Of a DNA stretch of 64,000 nucleotides, positions 34,060-43,264 are shown one piece after another. The notes beneath the pieces were generated by a model that saw nothing but the letters and a program-made list of their open reading frames with translations, ran no database searches and was not told the DNA's origin. Within the stretch, counting starts at the first letter, position 1; the number at the start of each line of letters is the position of its first letter. The stretch comes from Gordonia phthalatica (GTDB lineage Bacteria > Actinomycetota > Actinomycetes > Mycobacteriales > Mycobacteriaceae), in contig NZ_CP011853.1 of the NCBI RefSeq assembly GCF_001305675.1, positions 496,001 to 560,000 of the forward strand, written 5' to 3'. A program made the translations under genes and the position numbers.

Positions 34060-35691
34060 TCAGTGGGCGGTGGCGCCTTCCGCGCCGACGCCGGTGAGGG
34101 AGCGGACCTCCATCTCGGCGTTGACGCCCGGGTCGCCGCGGTCCGGCGAGGTCAGGGTGCCGATGATGCCGAGGATGAACGCCAGCGGGATCGTGACGAT
34201 GCCGGGGTTCGACAGCGGGAACCAGTCGAACGAAGCATCCGGGATCATGGCCTTCGGGCCACCGGAGACGGCGGGCGAGAAGATGATCAGGATGATGCAG
34301 GAGGCCAGGCCGCCGTACATGCTCCAGAGGGCGCCGCGGGTGTTGAAGCGCTTCCAGTACAGCGAGTACACGATGGTCGGGAGGTTGGCCGACGCGGCGA
34401 CAGCGAACGCCAGGGCGACGAGGAACGCGATGTTCTGGCCGTTGGCGAGGATGCCGAGGATGATGCTCAGCACGCCGAGGACGACGATGCACTGGCGGGA
34501 GACGCGGACCTGATCGTCCTCGGACGCCTCGCCGCGCTTGATGACCGATGCGTAGATGTCGTGGGCGAACGATGCCGAGGCGGTGATCGCCAGACCCGCG
34601 ACCACCGCGAGGATGGTGGCGAAGGCGACGGCCGAGATGACACCGAACAGGACGGTTCCGCCGAGTTCCAGCGCCAGCAGCGGTGCCGCGGCGTTCTCCT
34701 TGCCTGCGGCGTTCAGGATCTTGTCCGGTCCAACGAGTGCCGCAGCGCCGTAGCCGAGGATCAGCGTGAACAGGTAGAACAGGCCGATCAGGGTGATGGC
34801 CCACACCACCGAGCGACGAGCCTCGCGGGCGGTCGGAACCGTGTAGAAGCGCATCAGCACGTGCGGCAGACCCGCGGTGCCGAGGACCAGCGCCAGACCC
34901 AGCGAGATGAAGTTGACCTGCGAGGTCAGCGAGCCGCCGTACTGGGCACCCGGAGCGAGGACGTCGCGATTCTGGACGGCTTCGGTGGACGAATCGTGCA
35001 TGGCCTGCTGAGCGCCGCCGAGGATGTCGGAGATGTTGAAACCGAACTTCGCAATGACCCAGAAGGTCATGGCGGCGGCGCCGATGATCAGCAGGACGGC
35101 CTTGATGATCTGCACCCAGGTGGTGCCCTTCATGCCGCCGATGAGGACGTAGGCGACCATGACGACGCCGACGACGGCGATGACGATGGACTGGCCGGTG
35201 CGGTCATGGATGTCGAGCAGCAGTGCGACGAGGCCGCCGGCGCCCGCCATCTGTGCGAGCAGGTAGAACAGCGAGACCACGAGGGTCGAGATGGCCGCGG
35301 CCATGCGGACCGGACGTTCGTGCAGACGGAAGCTGAGGACGTCGGCCATGGTGAACCGGCCGGTGTTGCGCAGCAGCTCGGCGACGAGCAGCAGGGCGAC
35401 GAGCCAGGCGACCAGGAAGCCGATCGAGTAGAGGAAGCCGTCGTAGCCGTAGACGGCGACGGCGCCGGCGATGCCGAGGAAGCTGGCCGCCGAGAGGTAG
35501 TCGCCGGAGATCGCGATGCCGTTCTGGGGGCCCGAGAAGCCGCCGCCCGCGGTGAAGAACTCCGATGCCGAGGCGTTCTTCTTGTTGGCTCGGATCACCA
35601 CGCCCATCGTGATGGCGACGAAGGCGATGAAGATCGAGATGTTGATGGTCGGGTTGCCCGACGATGCCTCTTCGGCGAGAAGGTGGATCAC
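34060..35691 (-). CDS. actP: Cation/acetate symporter (SSS family)
   Basis: A 543-residue sodium:solute symporter with about 13 membrane segments. Signatures match ActP: FFTAGGGFSGPQNGIAISGD at the first segment boundary, LSAASFLGIAGAVAVYGYDG, FLVAWLVALLLVAELLRNTG and GGMKGTTWVQIIKAVLL. It imports acetate or related monocarboxylates. The ATG overlaps the stop of the DUF485 gene (ATGA), the usual YjcH-ActP arrangement. A paralogue is encoded 0.5 kb upstream. Confidence 0.93.
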   Translation of the reverse strand: MIHLLAEEASSGNPTINISIFIAFVAITMGVVIRANKKNASASEFFTAGGGFSGPQNGIAISGDYLSAASFLGIAGAVAVYGYDGFLYSIGFLVAWLVALLLVAELLRNTGRFTMADVLSFRLHERPVRMAAAISTLVVSLFYLLAQMAGAGGLVALLLDIHDRTGQSIVIAVVGVVMVAYVLIGGMKGTTWVQIIKAVLLIIGAAAMTFWVIAKFGFNISDILGGAQQAMHDSSTEAVQNRDVLAPGAQYGGSLTSQVNFISLGLALVLGTAGLPHVLMRFYTVPTAREARRSVVWAITLIGLFYLFTLILGYGAAALVGPDKILNAAGKENAAAPLLALELGGTVLFGVISAVAFATILAVVAGLAITASASFAHDIYASVIKRGEASEDDQVRVSRQCIVVLGVLSIILGILANGQNIAFLVALAFAVAASANLPTIVYSLYWKRFNTRGALWSMYGGLASCIILIIFSPAVSGGPKAMIPDASFDWFPLSNPGIVTIPLAFILGIIGTLTSPDRGDPGVNAEMEVRSLTGVGAEGATAH

Positions 35692-36068
35692 TTGGCGCCT
35701 CCCGCGTCAGGGCTGTACGTGCCGTTCTCGAAGTTCTGTCGGATCACGTCGGCCTGCGGGTCCAGATCGCGGTTGGCGAACCGGACGTACAGGAACGTGA
35801 TGCCGAAGGTGGTCACGAACTGGAGCAGGCCGAGGATCAGGCCGACGTTGATGTTGCCCCACACCTTGGTGGCCATGAAGTCGTGTGCGAAGGCACCGAG
35901 CAGCACGTAGGCGGCGTACCAGACCAGGAAGAACACGCTCATCGGAAAGACGAAGCGGCGCAGCGTGGTGCGCAACTTCTGGAACTCGGGGCTCGCCTGC
36001 GCGACGAGGAACTCGTCCCGTGAGGGACTGACGCCTTTCCCCGCGGCTTGGTCGTCGGTGACTGTCAC
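35688..36068 (-). CDS. DUF485 membrane protein (YjcH-like) preceding actP
   Basis: A 126-residue accessory protein with two membrane segments (FVFPMSVFFLVWYAAYVLLG and NINVGLILGLLQFVTTFGIT) joined by AFAHDFMATKVWG, the DUF485 signature. It is nearly always encoded before ActP-type symporters and may stabilise or regulate them. The GTG at 36068 is preceded by GAAGGAG at 5-base spacing. Longer in-frame starts upstream lack this. Confidence 0.9.
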   Translation of the reverse strand: MTVTDDQAAGKGVSPSRDEFLVAQASPEFQKLRTTLRRFVFPMSVFFLVWYAAYVLLGAFAHDFMATKVWGNINVGLILGLLQFVTTFGITFLYVRFANRDLDPQADVIRQNFENGTYSPDAGGAK

Positions 36069-36137
36069 GATCACTCCTTCTTCTCGGATGTGTACAGCTC
36101 GGGATGGGAACTGCACTCAGCATGAATGAGAGGCCTG

Positions 36138-36159
36138 TCACAGAAAGAACGATCTGTGA
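36138..36159. promoter_or_regulatory. Candidate operator upstream of DUF485-actP
   Basis: A perfect inverted repeat, TCACAGA (36138-36144) and TCTGTGA (36153-36159) with an 8-base spacer, lies about 70 bases upstream of the DUF485 start. It is in the only gap of the symporter cluster large enough for a promoter. The half-sites resemble CRP/GlxR half-sites, but in outward orientation. The regulator is unknown. Confidence 0.3.
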
Positions 36160-36233
36160 TCGAGACGACGAGACACGATGAACGTGCGATGAACGGTATT
36201 TCCGGTCCGACGAGCGGTGAGCGGTTCGCGGCC

Positions 36234-37961
36234 CTACGGCGTGCGTTCCACGCCCAGTCCGAGGCGCTCGGGCACGTGCATTCGCGCGAACGCGTTGGCG
36301 GTTCCCGCCGGGATCCGCGAGCGGGTCGCGAGGCTCACGAAGACCATGGTCGCGAAGGCGAGCGGCACGGTGACGGCCGCCGGATACCCGGCGAGGACGG
36401 CGAGCCAACCGTCCCCGTGGAACACCCCGGCCACCGAACAGGCGACGGCGACGGCGGACATCGCCGCGCCGACCGCCAGCCCGGCGACGGCCCCCGCGGC
36501 GGTGAGTCCCCGCCACCAGATCCCGAGCACCAGCAGCGGGCAGAGCGTCGACGCCGACACCGCGAACACCAGCCCCACCGATCGGGACAATTCCAGGGAG
36601 CCGGCACTGAGGGCGATCGCGATCGGCACGACGCCGCCGATCAGCGCGCAGATCCGGAAGCTGCGCACTCCCGCGGGCATCAGGTCGGTCGACATGACGC
36701 CGGCGATGCTGACGAGCAGGCCCGACGACGTCGCGAGGAAGGCCGCCATTGCCCCCGCGGCGATCAGCGCCGACAGGCCGATCGCGAGGATGCCGCCGGT
36801 CGCCGCGGACGGCAGCAGCAGGACGGCGGCGTCGGCGGTGCCGGTGGCCAGGACCTGCGGCACCCAGGCGCGGGCGAGCACGCCCAGCACCATCGGGAAC
36901 AGGTAGAACACCGACAGGGCGGCGATCACGCTCAGCGCCGTCCGCCGCGCCGCACGCCCGTCGGGGTTGGTGTAGAAGCGGACCAGCACGTGCGGCAGTC
37001 CCATGGCGCCGAGGAAGGTCGCGATGATCAGCGACAGGACCTGGAACAGGGGGTGGCCGCCGCCGAGGCCGCCGCCCGAACTCATCCAGCTCTCGCCGGT
37101 CTGCGGTGCATTCGAGACGACCGGGGTCGCGGCGCCCGCGTCGAGCTCGATCCGAGCGTCGCGAGCCAGCACGTGCTGCCCGACGGCGAGGCGAGCGTCG
37201 GTCACGTCGCGGTCGTCGACGGTGCCGGTGACGCGGACGCCGGTCGGATCGGTGACGGTCACCTGCACCTCGGTGTCGACGCTGATGGTGGTGGCCGAGG
37301 TCACGCGCGGCGGCAGCGGTTCGCCCAGATCCTGGGGGTTGTTGACGAAGACCGTCGCGAGCACGAGGGCGGGGATGGCGACCGCGGTCAACTTGAGCCA
37401 GTACTGGATGGCCTGAGCGAAGGTCACCGACCGCATGCCCGCGCCGACCACGTTGACGATCACCAGCAGGCCCGTCGCCGTCGCACCGACCCACGGTGGG
37501 ACGTGCAGAAGGATGTTCAAGGTGAGCCCGGCGCCCTGAAGCTGCGGCACCAGGTACAGGACGCAGATGCCGATGACGACGATCATCGCGGCCTTGCGCG
37601 CTCGCGTGGAGGCGAGGCGGAACTCGGCGAAGTCGGGAACCGTGTACGCGCCGGAGCGGCGCAGCGGTGCCGACACGAACAGCAGCAGCGACAGGTATCC
37701 GGCGGTGAACCCGATCGGATACCAGAGGGCGTCGGCACCGTGTTTGGCGACGAGGCCTGCCACGCCGAGGAACGACGCCGCCGACAGGTACTCGCCCGCG
37801 ATGGCCGCCGCGTTCCACGTCGGGCCGATGCTGCGGGAGGCGACGAGGAAGTCCGACGTCGAGCGCGATCCCCGGCCGCCGTACGCGCCGACCGCGACGG
37901 TGCCGAGCGCCGCGACGAGCACGGCGGCGACGGTGAGAGCCGAGACGTGATCGGTGATCAT
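36234..37961 (-). CDS. Second SSS-family monocarboxylate/acetate symporter
   Basis: A 575-residue symporter paralogous to the ActP gene downstream: FLVASRSIGPTWNAAAIAGE, YLSAASFLGVAGLVAKHGAD, PLRRSGAYTVPDFAEFRL, then RSVTFAQAIQYWLKLTAVAI. An insertion of about 80 residues near the middle (DTEVQVTVTDPTGVRVTGTV and following) forms an extracytoplasmic-looking beta-rich loop absent from the other copy. The start overlaps the stop of the small membrane gene (ATGA). Its linkage with a LytS/LytT system suggests the system controls its expression. Confidence 0.92.
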   Translation of the reverse strand: MITDHVSALTVAAVLVAALGTVAVGAYGGRGSRSTSDFLVASRSIGPTWNAAAIAGEYLSAASFLGVAGLVAKHGADALWYPIGFTAGYLSLLLFVSAPLRRSGAYTVPDFAEFRLASTRARKAAMIVVIGICVLYLVPQLQGAGLTLNILLHVPPWVGATATGLLVIVNVVGAGMRSVTFAQAIQYWLKLTAVAIPALVLATVFVNNPQDLGEPLPPRVTSATTISVDTEVQVTVTDPTGVRVTGTVDDRDVTDARLAVGQHVLARDARIELDAGAATPVVSNAPQTGESWMSSGGGLGGGHPLFQVLSLIIATFLGAMGLPHVLVRFYTNPDGRAARRTALSVIAALSVFYLFPMVLGVLARAWVPQVLATGTADAAVLLLPSAATGGILAIGLSALIAAGAMAAFLATSSGLLVSIAGVMSTDLMPAGVRSFRICALIGGVVPIAIALSAGSLELSRSVGLVFAVSASTLCPLLVLGIWWRGLTAAGAVAGLAVGAAMSAVAVACSVAGVFHGDGWLAVLAGYPAAVTVPLAFATMVFVSLATRSRIPAGTANAFARMHVPERLGLGVERTP

Positions 37962-38398
37962 CGGCCCTCGCGCCCGTCACCCGCGTCGGGATCCGCCGCC
38001 TCGACGCCCGGTCCCTCGATGTCGGAGTCGACGAGGCGGACGAAGTCCCGTTCGGCCTGCTCGGCGAGGCGGATGTACAGCTTCCCCGCCAGGTACAGCA
38101 GGGGCGTCGGGGCCAGCCCGAGGATCAGCCAGTTCAGCGGCAGCCCGGCGATCGTCGCGTCGGCGAAGGGATGGATGGTCGCGCCCATGACCGGGATCGC
38201 GACGAAGATGGCGAGGACCGCCAGGCCCAACCGCAACGACAGCGCGAGTTGGGCGCGGACCAGACCGCGGACCAGATGCTCACCGATGCCGGTCTGCTCG
38301 GCCACCTCCACGCGGGTGCGGACCATCCGGGCGCCGCGACGCTGCGACAGGACGACGCGTTCGCGCTGGGCGGCACGGTCGCGGGCGGAGTCGGGCAT
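37958..38398 (-). CDS. Small two-TM membrane protein of symporter operon
   Basis: A 146-residue protein with a basic N-terminus (about 55 residues, RRGARMVRTRVEVAEQTG) and two membrane segments (LALSLRLGLAVLAIFVAIPV and LPLNWLILGLAPTPLLYLAG). An acidic C-terminus follows (FVRLVDSDIEGPGVEAADPD). It occupies the place that DUF485 proteins hold next to ActP and is probably a functional analogue, though the sequence is only loosely similar. It lies 3 bases after the response regulator and overlaps the symporter start. Confidence 0.82.
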   Translation of the reverse strand: MPDSARDRAAQRERVVLSQRRGARMVRTRVEVAEQTGIGEHLVRGLVRAQLALSLRLGLAVLAIFVAIPVMGATIHPFADATIAGLPLNWLILGLAPTPLLYLAGKLYIRLAEQAERDFVRLVDSDIEGPGVEAADPDAGDGREGR

Positions 38399-38401
38399 GG
38401 G

Positions 38402-39214
38402 TCAGTCCGCTCCCGCCTCGCCGCCGTCGGACCGTCCCGACCGGAAGGTGCGCAGCGGGTCGCGGACCAGCCGGTCTTTGAGCTCGCGCACCTGTCGTCG
38501 GCTCACCGGCAGTTCGACGGCGGGGGAGGCGCCGTTGGCGCGCACCCGCACCATGGTCGACGCCCCGGTCGACCGGAGTCCGTTGACCATCGGCAAGGAG
38601 ACCAGGTAGGAGCGGTGGACGCGGGCGAAGCCTGCACTGCGCCAACGTGATTCGAGCGTCGAGAGGGTGACGCGGACCAGGTGGGCTCCGCTGTCGGTAT
38701 GAAGGCGCGCGTAGTCGCCCACCGCCTCGATCCAGGAGATCGCGTCACGACGGACCAACGAGGTGACGCCGCCGAGCTCCACCGGGATCACGTCGTCGGC
38801 TGGCGGCGCCGCGGTCTCGGCGGTCTCCGTCGCCGCATTGTCGCCGGCGCGGGCGGCGAGGATGCGATCGATCGCCTGATTCAGCCGTTCGGTTCGGAGA
38901 GGTTTCAGGAGGTAGTCGAGGGCACCGACGTCGAAGGCCTCGACGGCGCGGTCGTCGTGCGCGGTGACGAAGACGATGGCGGGCGGCCGGGTGTAGTTCG
39001 CGAGGACGCCGGCCAGTTCCATGCCGGACAGTCCCGGCATGGAGATGTCGAGGAACGCGGCTTCGATCGTGTGCTCGGACAGGACACGCAGGGCCTCGGT
39101 GGCGTCGGACGCCTTGTGCACGGTCGCGATCGAGTCGTGCTGATTCAGCAGGTACGACAGCTCGTCGAGCGCGGGCAGCTCGTCGTCGACGGCGAGCACA
39201 GTCAGGCCGGTCAT
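38402..39214 (-). CDS. LytTR-type response regulator
   Basis: A 270-residue two-component regulator. The receiver domain (1-120) has the acidic pair VDDE, the phospho-acceptor Asp in AAFLDISMPG, the Thr of FVTAH and the Lys of YLLKPL. The LytTR DNA-binding domain (about 145-250) has DAISWIEAVGDYARLHTDSG and ARVHRSYLVSLPMVNGLR. It likely binds imperfect direct repeats upstream of the symporter unit. The ATG at 39214 is preferred; an ATG at 39241 adds nine residues. Confidence 0.92.
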   Translation of the reverse strand: MTGLTVLAVDDELPALDELSYLLNQHDSIATVHKASDATEALRVLSEHTIEAAFLDISMPGLSGMELAGVLANYTRPPAIVFVTAHDDRAVEAFDVGALDYLLKPLRTERLNQAIDRILAARAGDNAATETAETAAPPADDVIPVELGGVTSLVRRDAISWIEAVGDYARLHTDSGAHLVRVTLSTLESRWRSAGFARVHRSYLVSLPMVNGLRSTGASTMVRVRANGASPAVELPVSRRQVRELKDRLVRDPLRTFRSGRSDGGEAGAD

Positions 39215-39369
39215 CGCAGGCACACCCCTCTCGTTCGACATCTGAACCGTAGTCGGTGGTTCGTCGTCTGCGCAGCGGAGCCGTCGGGACGATCGACGAA
39301 ATCGATTGTTCCGCCGAAGGTCCGTCGCGGTGCGCGTGGTCGTACGCGAGGGTCAGTGCGTGCGCGGGG

Positions 39370-40176
39370 CTACCCGCCCAGCTGCCACACGGCGGGCCAG
39401 TCCGTGGCCCGGAGCGCCGCGTCGGTGCCGCCGTCGACGAACAGCACCGAGCCGACCACGTAGGTCGACTCCGGTCCCAGCAGGTAGGCGACCAGCGACG
39501 CCACCTCCTCGGGTCGACCCGCGCGACCGGCGGGGATCGTGGCCATGAGCTGCTCGATGCCGGCGCCGACGAGCGGATCGTCGGGGAACGCCTGGCTCAT
39601 CGGGGTGTCGATGAGGCCCGGGGCGATAGCGTTGAGGCGGATCCCCTCGCGCATGTAGGCGGCCGCATTGGAACGTGCGTAATAGGCGAGGGCGGCCTTG
39701 GTGGCCGGATACGCCTGAACGACGGCGTACTCGCCCTGCGCCTCGGTGACTGCGATCGCCTCGGCCTCATCACCCGCGAGGCAGGCCTGGGTGATCTCCA
39801 CCGGCCAGTCGGGCTGGGTGGTGGTCGAGTTCGAGCTCACCAGGACGACGGAGGCGTTGTCGCCCCGCGCCAGCAGTGGACGCAGCCCGGCGAGGAGTTC
39901 GACGGCGCCGAAGTAGTTGACGGAGACGAGGAGTCGAGCGGGTCGCCCGGTCGCGGGAGCCAGCCCTGCGAACGGGACGAAGCCGTCGAGCTTGCCGTCG
40001 GCGAGCTCGGAGACCTTCGCGACGGCCTCGGCGCGTCCCTCCGGGGTCCCGAGGTCGACGGTCACGTCGGCGCCGTGCAGGTCGATGCCGATGACACGGT
40101 GGCCGTCGGCTTCCAGTCGTGCTTTGGTTGCGGCGCCGAGTCCCGAGGCCGCACCGGTGATCGCGTAGGTGGACAT
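39370..40176 (-). CDS. SDR-family NAD(P)-dependent oxidoreductase
   Basis: A 268-residue classical short-chain dehydrogenase. The cofactor loop is TGAASGLG, followed by an acidic VIGIDLHGADV suggesting NAD preference. FAGLAP replaces NNAG, the Ser is in VVLVSSNSTT, and the active site is YPATKAAL. PGLIDTPMSQAFPDD follows. It resembles hydroxysteroid or carbonyl-reductase types such as 3-alpha-HSD. It sits between the histidine kinase and its likely partner regulator, with gaps of about 74 and 155 bases on its two sides, so it probably has its own promoter. Confidence 0.9.
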   Translation of the reverse strand: MSTYAITGAASGLGAATKARLEADGHRVIGIDLHGADVTVDLGTPEGRAEAVAKVSELADGKLDGFVPFAGLAPATGRPARLLVSVNYFGAVELLAGLRPLLARGDNASVVLVSSNSTTTQPDWPVEITQACLAGDEAEAIAVTEAQGEYAVVQAYPATKAALAYYARSNAAAYMREGIRLNAIAPGLIDTPMSQAFPDDPLVGAGIEQLMATIPAGRAGRPEEVASLVAYLLGPESTYVVGSVLFVDGGTDAALRATDWPAVWQLGG

Positions 40177-40250
40177 GGGCAGACGGTAGACCCGGCGTGC
40201 TTCGGCTGCCGGGAAGTTCCCACTGACCGGAACGACCTAGTCCTCCGCCC

Positions 40251-41480
40251 TCATCCGGGGGTGACGGCTCCTCCGCCTCCGACATGGATGCCGGGGGCGA
40301 ACTTCGGCACCCGCAGGCTCACCTTGGTGCCCGCGCCGACGGCGGTCTCGACGACCAGACCGTAGTCGTTGCCGAATGCCGAGCGGAGTCGCTGATCCAC
40401 GTTCGTCAGCCCGACGTGTGCGCCGTCGGACTCCTTGGTGCCGGCCGGGTTCAGCGCGTCGATCGCGCCGGTGCGCAGGAGTTCGGGATCCATGCCGATC
40501 CCGTCGTCCTCCACGCTCAACAGGCAGTCGGGGCCCACATTGCGGGCGACGATCGAGATGGTGCCGTTGCGGCGGCCGGCCATCCCGTGACGCACCGCGT
40601 TCTCCACCAGGGGCTGCAACGCGAGGAACGGTACGACGACGCCGAGGACCTCGGGAGCCACCTGCAGCTTCACGGTGAGCCCCGGCCCGAAACGGGCCCG
40701 CTCGAGGGTCAGGTAGCGGTCGATGTTCCGCAGCTCGTCGGAGAGCACCGTGTACTCGCCGGCCGCGCGGAACGAGTAGCGGGTGAAGTCGGCGAAGTCG
40801 AGGATCAGTTCGCGGGCGCGGTCGGGATCGGTGCGGACGAACGACGCGATGGTGTTGAGTGCGTTGTAGATGAAGTGCGGGCTGATCTGGGCGCGGAGGG
40901 CGAGGACCTCGGCGCGGTCGAGGCGGGCGCGCGACGCGTCGAGCTCCGCCAATTGGAGCTGGCTGGCCGCGTAACGGGCGACCTCGGTGATGGCGCCGAC
41001 GCGGCCCGGCCCCGGATTGATGAGCGAGGCGACCACCAGCACCCCGGCACTGATGTCGTCGGTGATCAGCGGGGCGGCCAGCAGATTGCGGATGGGGCCG
41101 ACGCCGTGCGCCGGATCGCTCAGTGCGGTGTGCCTGCGGTCGGCGAGCGCGGTGCGGGCGAGCCCCGCGGCGGCCGACCGCAGCGGCGGGGTCCACAGCG
41201 ACGTGTCGCCGTCGTACGCGAGGAGTGCGCCGTCGGCGTCGTACAGGGCGAGTCCGTCCGCACCGGTCAGCGCGCGCAGCGGGCCCGCGGCTTCGGCCGC
41301 CGACTCCTCGGTGAGGCCTGCGCGCAGCGGTTCGGCGGCGAGGGACGCGGTGTGCAGGGTGTCGTGGACGGCGCGCTCATGCGGGGTGCTGACGACGCGC
41401 CGCGTGCGCAGCGCGACGACGATCAGCACGGCGGCCAAGGCGGTGCCGAGGATCGAGATGGCGATCAGCTCCGCGGACAT
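40251..41480 (-). CDS. LytS-type sensor histidine kinase
   Basis: A 409-residue kinase. One N-terminal membrane segment (LIAISILGTALAAVLIVVAL) is followed by a GAF-like sensor region (about 60-200). The His_kinase phospho-acceptor motif is LRAQISPHFIYNALNTIAS, with the ATPase N-box LVENAVRHGMAG and G1 box VEDDGIGMD. The lack of large periplasmic loops suggests it senses a cytoplasmic or membrane signal. It pairs most plausibly with the LytTR regulator at 38402-39214. Confidence 0.92.
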   Translation of the reverse strand: MSAELIAISILGTALAAVLIVVALRTRRVVSTPHERAVHDTLHTASLAAEPLRAGLTEESAAEAAGPLRALTGADGLALYDADGALLAYDGDTSLWTPPLRSAAAGLARTALADRRHTALSDPAHGVGPIRNLLAAPLITDDISAGVLVVASLINPGPGRVGAITEVARYAASQLQLAELDASRARLDRAEVLALRAQISPHFIYNALNTIASFVRTDPDRARELILDFADFTRYSFRAAGEYTVLSDELRNIDRYLTLERARFGPGLTVKLQVAPEVLGVVVPFLALQPLVENAVRHGMAGRRNGTISIVARNVGPDCLLSVEDDGIGMDPELLRTGAIDALNPAGTKESDGAHVGLTNVDQRLRSAFGNDYGLVVETAVGAGTKVSLRVPKFAPGIHVGGGGAVTPG

Positions 41481-41655
41481 GTGAACGAGACTATCGACGC
41501 GGCGGTCGGTCGAGTGAATGATTGCCCCTACCGGGCGATGTCATCTCCGGTTCACGTGCCGTGCGTCGGATCGTCGCCCGCCGCAGTGTTCTCGTAGGGC
41601 GGTGTTTCCTCGGGCGTCGCCGCGAATTCAGGTGCGGCTGTTGATATCTGCAGAC

Positions 41656-43146
41656 ATGGCACAGAACCGAGTCAAGAAGACCACCGTGCGGAAGGTCGGC
41701 GCGATGTCCGCAGCCGCCGCACTGGGGCTGACCGTCCTGCTCAGCGGTTGCAGCTCCGACGACGGCGCAGGCGTCGACGGCGACAAGGCCGCGGGCGTCG
41801 ACATCTCGCGCTCGGCCGGCGGTGACATCACCGAGAACGGTGGTGCCCGCCGCCTCAGCAAGGATCAGACCGAGATGATCGCGGACTCGATCCAGAAGTC
41901 CGGCGCCAAGAACGTCATCCTCGTCATCGGCGACGGCACCGCCAACCAGGAGCTGACCCTGGCCCGCAACTACCAGTGGGGCGCCGGCGGCCAGATCCCG
42001 GGCATCGACCAGCTCCCGCTGTCGGGCGACTACACCACCTACGCCCTCGACAAGAAGACCGGCAAGCCCGACTTCACCACCGACTCGGCGGCGTCGGGCA
42101 CCGCATGGTCCACCGGCACCAAGACCTACAACGGCGCCGTCGGCGTCAACGTCAAGGGACAGGCGCAGCGCTCGATCCTGGACATCGCGCGCGCCAACGG
42201 CCTCAAGACCGGCGACGTCACGACCACCGAACTGCAGGATGCGACCCCCGCCGTGCAGGTGGCGCACGTGTCGCAGCGCAAGTGCTACGGACCCAAGGAG
42301 ACCTTGGAGAAGTGCCCGGAGAACGCGCTGGAGAACGGTGGCGCGGGGTCGATCACCGAGCAGCTGCTCGCCACCCGCCCCGACGTCACCCTCGGCGGCG
42401 GCTGGGAGACCTTCGGACAGACCGCCACCGCGGGCAAGTACCAGGGCAAGACCCTCGAGGCGCAGGCCAAGGAACGGGGCTACCAGATCGTCCGCTCGGC
42501 CGACGAGCTGAAGAACGTCAAGAGCGCCGACCAGGACAAGCCGCTGCTCGGCGTCTTCGCGGACGGCAACCTGCCGCGCATCTGGGGCAAGGAGACCGCC
42601 GTCGTCGACGGCAACAAGCAGCCGGGTGTCAAGTGCAAGCCGAACCCCGAGTTCACCTCCGGCACCCCGAAGCTCGGCGACATGACGCAGAAGGCCATCG
42701 ACCTCCTCAAGGGCGACAAGGGCTTCTTCCTCCAGGTGGAATCCGGTTCGGTCGACAAGGCCAACCACGACGCCGACCCCTGCGGTCAGATCGGTGAGAC
42801 GGTCCAGCTGTCCGACGCGGTCGACGTCGCCCTGAAGTTCGCCAAGGAACAGAAGGACACGCTCGTCATCGTCACCGGCGACCACGCGCACACCAGCCAG
42901 ATCGTCGAGGCCGACCCCGAGCAGAAGATGCCCGGCCTCACCAAGGTCCTGATCGGACGCGACGGCTCGCCCCTCGCCGTCAACTACGGCACCTCGCTGG
43001 AGCCCGGCGAGGAGCAGCACACGGGCGGCCAGGTCCGCATCGCCGCGTACGGCCCGGGTGCCGCCAACGTCGTCGGCCTGTCGGACCAGACCGATCCGTT
43101 CTTCTACATCACCGATCAGCTGGGACTGAACCGCGACAAGAAGTAG
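41656..43146 (+). CDS. phoA: Alkaline phosphatase, lipoprotein
   Basis: Secreted PhoA-family phosphomonoesterase of 496 residues that releases phosphate from organic esters. A lipoprotein signal peptide ends in LLSGC. Metal and catalytic motifs: VILVIGDGTANQE (first Asp), TDSAASGTAWSTG with nucleophile Ser144, QVESGSVDKANHDADP with metal Glu/Asp/His, VTGDHAHTSQIV and the final His of HTGGQVRIAAYG. The ATG at 41656 puts the signal peptide in register; the frame extends upstream without a ribosome site. Confidence 0.95.
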   Translation: MAQNRVKKTTVRKVGAMSAAAALGLTVLLSGCSSDDGAGVDGDKAAGVDISRSAGGDITENGGARRLSKDQTEMIADSIQKSGAKNVILVIGDGTANQELTLARNYQWGAGGQIPGIDQLPLSGDYTTYALDKKTGKPDFTTDSAASGTAWSTGTKTYNGAVGVNVKGQAQRSILDIARANGLKTGDVTTTELQDATPAVQVAHVSQRKCYGPKETLEKCPENALENGGAGSITEQLLATRPDVTLGGGWETFGQTATAGKYQGKTLEAQAKERGYQIVRSADELKNVKSADQDKPLLGVFADGNLPRIWGKETAVVDGNKQPGVKCKPNPEFTSGTPKLGDMTQKAIDLLKGDKGFFLQVESGSVDKANHDADPCGQIGETVQLSDAVDVALKFAKEQKDTLVIVTGDHAHTSQIVEADPEQKMPGLTKVLIGRDGSPLAVNYGTSLEPGEEQHTGGQVRIAAYGPGAANVVGLSDQTDPFFYITDQLGLNRDKK

Positions 43147-43164
43147 TCGACGGCACGCCCCCGA

Positions 43165-43217
43165 CTCGCCGCCTCCGCGCCGACGTCCTCCGGACGATCG
43201 AAAGTGGAGGCGGCGAG
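43165..43217 (+). terminator. Terminator hairpin after phoA
   Basis: CTCGCCGCCTCC (43165-43176) pairs with GGAGGCGGCGAG (43206-43217), and CCGTTTTCG follows. It starts 18 bases after the phoA stop and has a long 29-base loop. Confidence 0.65.
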
Positions 43218-43264
43218 CCGTTTTCGTCCGACGACCGGCCGGTTGTCGCGTTAGCGTCCTGACG

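Noticed and set aside
36126..38609. 827-codon open frame opposite the second symporter
   Set aside because: No domain-like sequence and no ribosome site; the leftward SSS symporter, small membrane protein and LytTR genes explain the region.
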